Part shown: positions 6,883 to 7,000 of the stretch, one piece after another
How positions within the stretch are numbered: position 1 is the stretch's first letter
Layout: every line of letters starts with the position of its first letter
DNA from: Bacillota bacterium
GTDB taxonomy: Bacteria; Bacillota; Clostridia; Acetivibrionales; DSM-1351
Reading direction: 5' to 3'
DNA length: 7,000 bases
Assembly (NCBI GenBank): GCA_023433945.1
Contig: JAEYTP010000127.1
Location: forward strand, 1 to 7,000
Notes under the pieces: generated by a model
Seen by the model: the letters and a program-made list of their open reading frames with translations, nothing else
Database searches by the model: none
What the model was told of the DNA's origin: nothing
Made by a program: the position numbers and the translations under genes

Positions 6883-6946
6883 TGAAAAAGTAAATTCCAC
6901 AGTGGCTTAAATCAAGGGGTGAGCAAGACTAAATTCTACTTTTTCA
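6883..6946. repeat. Inverted repeat with 10-bp perfect arms in the control region
   Basis: TGAAAAAGTA (6883-6892) and TACTTTTTCA (6937-6946) form perfect arms, 44 bases apart; allowing one bulged base, AATT extends the pairing inward. The spacer holds CCACAGTGG (6897-6905), itself a small palindrome, and is richer in G+C than its surroundings. GTTAA occurs just outside each arm (6877-6881 and 6948-6952). It could be a bipartite operator, an RNA hairpin or a very small insertion. Confidence 0.55.
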
Positions 6947-6948
6947 CG

Positions 6949-6977
6949 TTAACAATTACTTAATTTATGTGTATACT
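6949..6977 (+). promoter_or_regulatory. Strong candidate sigma-A promoter pointing right, out of the window
   Basis: TTAACA (6949-6954) and TATACT (6972-6977) are separated by exactly 17 bases, and each matches the sigma-A consensus at five of six positions. This is the best promoter match in the intergenic DNA I examined. It would start a plus-strand transcript near 6984, implying a divergent gene beyond the right edge. It begins two bases after the right arm of the inverted repeat at 6883-6946. Confidence 0.5.
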
Positions 6978-7000
6978 AGTCTTATTCACAGTAAGAAATC

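Larger units (their letters stand above)
6719..7000. other. AT-rich intergenic control region (right end)
   Basis: No coding region is supported in these 282 bases. The stretch holds the sensor-operon ribosome site (6733-6727), a candidate minus-strand promoter, an operator-like palindrome, an inverted repeat and a candidate plus-strand promoter. Bases 6802-6880 are almost pure A/T with nothing specific that I can identify. Confidence 0.7.

Noticed and set aside
1..7000. CRISPR arrays, tRNA or rRNA genes, transposase genes
   Set aside because: No spaced direct-repeat array, cloverleaf, rRNA segment or transposase coding region was seen on either strand by reading.

Overview
The window looks like chromosomal DNA from a low-GC, Gram-positive, sugar-using anaerobe of the Clostridia (Clostridium / Ruminiclostridium type). 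Evidence: AT-rich intergenic DNA, strong AAGGAGG-like ribosome sites 7-9 bases before the starts, lipoprotein signal peptides with a Ser/Ala/Pro linker, and a YesM/YesN-type two-component pair. The species cannot be named from the sequence alone.

All six genes I support lie on the minus strand, so they read from right to left. In order of transcription: (1) 6719-7000, AT-rich control region with a candidate minus-strand promoter, a 10-bp inverted repeat and a good candidate plus-strand promoter pointing out of the window; (2) 5708-6718, a membrane-anchored sugar-binding-protein-like sensor; (3) 4138-5685, a sensor histidine kinase; (4) 2538-4160, an AraC-type response regulator; (5) 1468-2541, a XylF-like lipoprotein whose start overlaps the regulator's stop by 4 bases; (6) a strong terminator at about 1412-1445; (7) 217-1299, a second XylF-type lipoprotein with its own leader; (8) a hairpin at 162-193; (9) 1-139, the first 46 codons of the ABC-transporter ATPase (XylG type), cut by the window edge.

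The genes fit one job: sensing a sugar outside the cell and switching on its importer. The anchored binding protein and the kinase probably form an outer-surface sensor, the regulator is phosphorylated and binds DNA, and the likely target is the xylF-xylG(-xylH) transport operon behind the terminator. This layout resembles, from memory, the published XylFII-LytS/YesN three-component xylose system of Clostridium beijerinckii and related cellodextrin-sensing clusters in cellulolytic clostridia. The system type is therefore not new. What differs here is the presence of two binding proteins in the sensor operon: one anchored, divergent RbsB-like protein before the kinase, and one XylF-like lipoprotein translationally coupled to the regulator. 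The ligand (xylose or another pentose or oligosaccharide) is inferred from XylF similarity only.
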